From Sporodiniella umbellata (taxonomy: Eukaryota; Mucoromycota; Mucoromycetes; Mucorales; Rhizopodaceae): 36,219 bases of DNA. Below the pieces are notes generated by a model. The model searched no databases, was not told the origin of the DNA, and saw only the letters and a program-made list of their open reading frames with translations. The position numbers and the translations under genes were made by a program. Below, one piece after another: positions 33,404 through 36,219 of this stretch (position 1 is its first letter; each line of letters opens with the position of its first letter). The stretch is from assembly GCA_025677835.1 (NCBI GenBank), contig JAIXMR010000157.1, forward strand, positions 1 through 36,219, in the 5' to 3' direction.

Positions 33404-35515
33404 ATGAAATTTGCTGCCGAATTTCAAGAAGATATTTTCCCGCCTTGGAGACTATCTTATGTATCCTACGATAGATTAAATGAGGAACTTAAAAATCGGC
33501 TATCCAATCCTTGGACAGACAAAGATGAGTTAGAATTCACTCGTTTATTAGATAATGAGTTATCAAAAGCCTATGACTTTACTAGTTCAAAATTAGCAGA
33601 GGTGGATGCTAGGATTATCTATTGCGAGCGAACAATACAAAGTGCGTCTCAAGCTATTTATACTGCAATGGAAGAAGCACTGACAGACATTCTATTTGAT
33701 ATCAACGACCTTTCCAAGTTTACGAGAACCAACTATAGAGCTATACAAAAACTATTAAAAAAGCATGACCGTTCGACTGGCCGGTCGCTACAAGAAACGT
33801 TTATTGAAAAACTGAGAGAAAAACCCCTGGATAAACAAAGATTTGACGTTGCGCTCGTTTACATTTCTGCTTTACAGGACATGTGTAGAAATAGAGGGAA
33901 AACGAGCTCAACCGAGGATCTTGCTGTGGGACAAGAGACTTCTACGTTTTGGATTCATCCCGATAATGTTACAGAAGTCAAATCAATTCTTATGCTTCAT
34001 TTACCAGTTCATATATACAACACAAAAAAAAAGTTTGAATCGTCAGACGCTGCGGTTTCTACTGTCTATCTTGACAACTCTGACTTTGACCTTTATACTG
34101 GACGTCTTCAGCGAGACGAATTAGCAGAAACTCTTGGCCTCAAATGGTAAATGTATTTGGATAAGGCAAAATGAGACAAAAAGAGTTGCTTTCTAACAAA
34201 AACCAAAAGGTATGGAAGCCGCTCTTCTGAGATATATATAGAAAAAGAAATATACCAAGACAGCAAATTAGACAAAGACAGATTCCAGCTTCCAGAGAAG
34301 CAAGTTGGTAGTTTTCTTTCTGGTCAGCAATGCTCATCAGAGGACCCAGTTGCCAACAGCATACAAAACTCTATTGAACAAAAAGGCCTTGAGCCTATCC
34401 TCCGTGTATTCTACCATCGTACAGCCTTTCGGTTACCTGAAACTCATATTACGCTGGATGCTGATATAGCCTTCATTCGGGAAGATCCTTCCCAAGGCAA
34501 CTGGCGTCGAACTGATATCGATATTGACTACCCATTTGAATATTTGGCAAAAAAAGATATTCAGAGGTTCCCCTATGCCGTGCTTGAAATAAAAGCCAGT
34601 CCATCCCTACCAGCTTGGCTAGTTTCTTTGGTTGAAAGTCATCTAGTACATGAAGTACCTGGCTTCTCCAAGTACCTGCACGGTATAAGCCATCTTTATA
34701 AGAAGCAATTGCCACTTGTGCCATGGTGGCTCTCTCAGATGCAGGCAGACATTCGCAAACCTAGAAAAGAGAACCTTGGCTTGAGCCGCTCTCGTAGCTT
34801 CAAACCTTTAATTGACGGAAGCTACAAACGTTCAGAGAAAACTGAGCCTGTTATGCGTAGAAGTGGCGCAGAACTTAATCCATTTAAGCAAGATGCTATC
34901 AAAAACGATGCTTACGCTATTGAAATGTCTTCTGTCTCCCAGCCACTTCTGTCTCAAAATTCTTCTTCTTCACATGTAAACTCTAGCCAAGTGTTCTACA
35001 ACGTTGTGGACTCGGACAGTAAAGGCCATTTGTTGTCAAGGAAAACGCTACCTGATTTAGAAGCCGGTCAGCCTAAAAAGGCAGTCAAAGTCAAATTGGA
35101 TCCTAAAGTGTTCTTTTCTAATGAGCGGACTTTTCTTTCCTGGCTTCAGTTCTGTGCTCTATTGCTGACGGTTGCCTTAAACCTGCTCAATTTTGGTGAT
35201 AATGTCTCCCGTATCGTTGGTGGTGCCTTTATTGGTATTGCTTCTGCGGTAGCTATCTATGCTCTCTATCGATTCGAAACTCGTGCATCGTATGTGGCAT
35301 TTATTGTAGTTCAACATAGCTCACATATCTTTTTTTTTTTTTTTTTTTTAGGATGATTGGTAATCGTTCAGAAGGCAGATTCGATGATCTTTGGGGACCT
35401 GCTGTACTTTGTATTATTCTTGTTGTTGCACTTCTTGTAAGTAAACTTTCGATTTTATATATAGATTCTGAATTTATCTTTCTCTTAGATCAATCTTTAT
35501 TTACGCTTTCGTTAA
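33404..35515 (+). CDS. SPX-VTC-DUF202 protein with a degenerate catalytic core (Vtc2/Vtc3-type accessory subunit)
   Basis: Four exons (33404-34146, 34210-35289, 35352-35436, 35489-35515) encode 644 residues. The start is the first ATG after a 19-nt T run; the longer open frame is a poly-Phe artefact. The SPX domain (MKFAAEFQEDIFPPWRLSYV, basic helix IQKLLKKHDR) is intact, so inositol-pyrophosphate sensing is probably kept. In the VTC core the motif SIRLRWYG is TLGLKWYG, and YVERKTHK is YIEKEIYQ. The following 80 residues are shortened, removing several phosphate-binding side chains, while RVFYHRTAFRLP, RFPYAVLEIKAS and VPGFSKYLHG remain. The DUF202 domain (VFFSNERTFLSWLQFCALLL) is intact and the last 9 codons (INLYLRFR plus stop) are a separate exon. 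It is thus likely a non-catalytic partner of the upstream VTC protein. Confidence 0.87.
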
Positions 35516-36219
35516 ATTCTATACATACTTTGTCATATTTATACTACTGTCATTATTACATTATATCATCGATTTCAAATTTTAATAATAATGTATTGTT
35601 TACAGGTTTTTAACCTAAAATTAGATGATTGCAAATTTTTTCCTAGACATTTTAAATTTTTTCATTAGACAATTTTGCAATTTCTGTGGATGATTTGACA
35701 TTTAGAATGAAAAGTGTTATATTAGAAGATTTCAAACTCATGTTAGACACATTGCCATGTTTTTTAGACACTTTGTTTTTTTTTGTTTAGACTTATCTTA
35801 CCATTTTGGGTTTAATGTCTTTATTATTCTTTGTGGTAATGAATATGAACTGATTTTTGGATTGACTTGGTAAGTTCGCTTACTTAGCAAAACATTGGGT
35901 TGAAGTGCACATGTTAGATACATTAGGCGAATGGACCTGCAAGGCCACCAAACCTTGCCCACTGCCTGGTAACAGCAAGCCATGCCATTATCTCTTGGTC
36001 AATAAGTGAATATAGAACATGGAAAGTGACGTTTTGAATCCACACGCCTGTTAAGTAGTTTTTTTTTTTTTTACTGTAACAAAATGCATTAAATAAAGTC
36101 ACTTTATATGTTTTCAAATGAACGATATTGTAATATAGACTTTATATTTAATGTTTTAAAAATAATATATTTAAACAAATGTAAATAAAATAATAATATA
36201 AAAAATAATAAAAAGCATG
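35516..36219. other. Downstream AT-rich region with short degenerate repeats
   Basis: No gene is recognised to the right edge. Between 35621 and 35792 the motif TTAGA(C/T) recurs at roughly 21-nt spacing. A 61-codon minus-strand frame (35983-35798) over a less AT-rich patch (35920-35990) has no family features. The last 100 bases are almost pure A/T. Confidence 0.5.
35621..35792 (+). repeat. Degenerate ~21-nt TTAGACA-type repeat array
   Basis: TTAGA or a one-base variant occurs at about 35621, 35643, 35665, 35702, 35722, 35743, 35764 and 35787. Most gaps are 20-23 nt, with one gap of 37. The sequence between is T-rich and weakly similar. It begins about 100 bp after the stop codon of the second VTC gene. 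Confidence 0.45.

Noticed and set aside
35798..35983. 61-codon minus-strand open frame near the right edge
   Set aside because: No recognisable features; it overlaps a slightly less AT-rich patch only.

Overview
This is a low-GC eukaryotic nuclear window, most likely from an early-diverging fungus (Mucoromycota, probably Mucorales). The evidence is the gene set (Atg11, Sgf11, a Pxa-type peroxisomal ABC half-transporter, VTC polyphosphate polymerase subunits, Cyp40, a fungal PPR protein), many short GT-AG introns (mostly 43-110 nt), very frequent poly-A/poly-T runs, and monocistronic genes on both strands. The phylum is my inference; no rRNA, tRNA, CRISPR array or bacterial-style operon was seen. 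Exon models below were built by hand from splice consensus, reading phase and family conservation.

Left part (1-10.5 kb): coding-like debris at the left edge; a class III aminotransferase (826-2256, +); a 12-exon ABCD-family half-transporter (2361-5032, -), tail to tail with it; a decayed 6-phosphogluconate dehydrogenase pseudogene (about 5532-6640, +) with more unidentified debris on the opposite strand; a membrane-anchored protein disulfide isomerase with two CGHC domains (7247-9359, +); and a proline-rich uncharacterised protein (9483-10456, -).

Middle part (10.5-24.6 kb): a 1 kb divergent promoter region with a heat-shock-like element; cyclophilin-40 (11464-12958, +); the SAGA deubiquitinase subunit Sgf11 with a 14-nt microexon (13501-14365, -); a PRL-type phosphatase (14501-15097, -); a 37-residue Cys-containing ORF (15320-15433, -); a gene-poor stretch with simple repeats, a hairpin and broken coding fragments (15.4-17.8 kb); an intronless mitochondrial-type PPR protein (18021-19835, +); and the 15-exon selective-autophagy scaffold Atg11 (20093-24538, +).

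Right part (24.6-36.2 kb): two small uncharacterised genes on the minus strand (25320-25783 and 26463-27010) with coding-like fragments near them; a 670-residue disordered protein (27435-29563, +); then two tandem SPX-VTC-DUF202 genes (29724-31866 and 33404-35515, +) flanking a decayed third VTC copy. The first VTC protein keeps the basic catalytic motifs of a Vtc4-like polyphosphate polymerase. The second has lost them and looks like a Vtc2/Vtc3-type accessory subunit. The pair probably encodes partners of one vacuolar or acidocalcisomal polyphosphate-making complex.

I found no clearly new multi-gene system. The items most worth following are the VTC cluster with its relic copy, the gnd pseudogene, the Sgf11 microexon with a GC-AG intron, the optional exon in Atg11, and several unidentified coding fragments and small genes.
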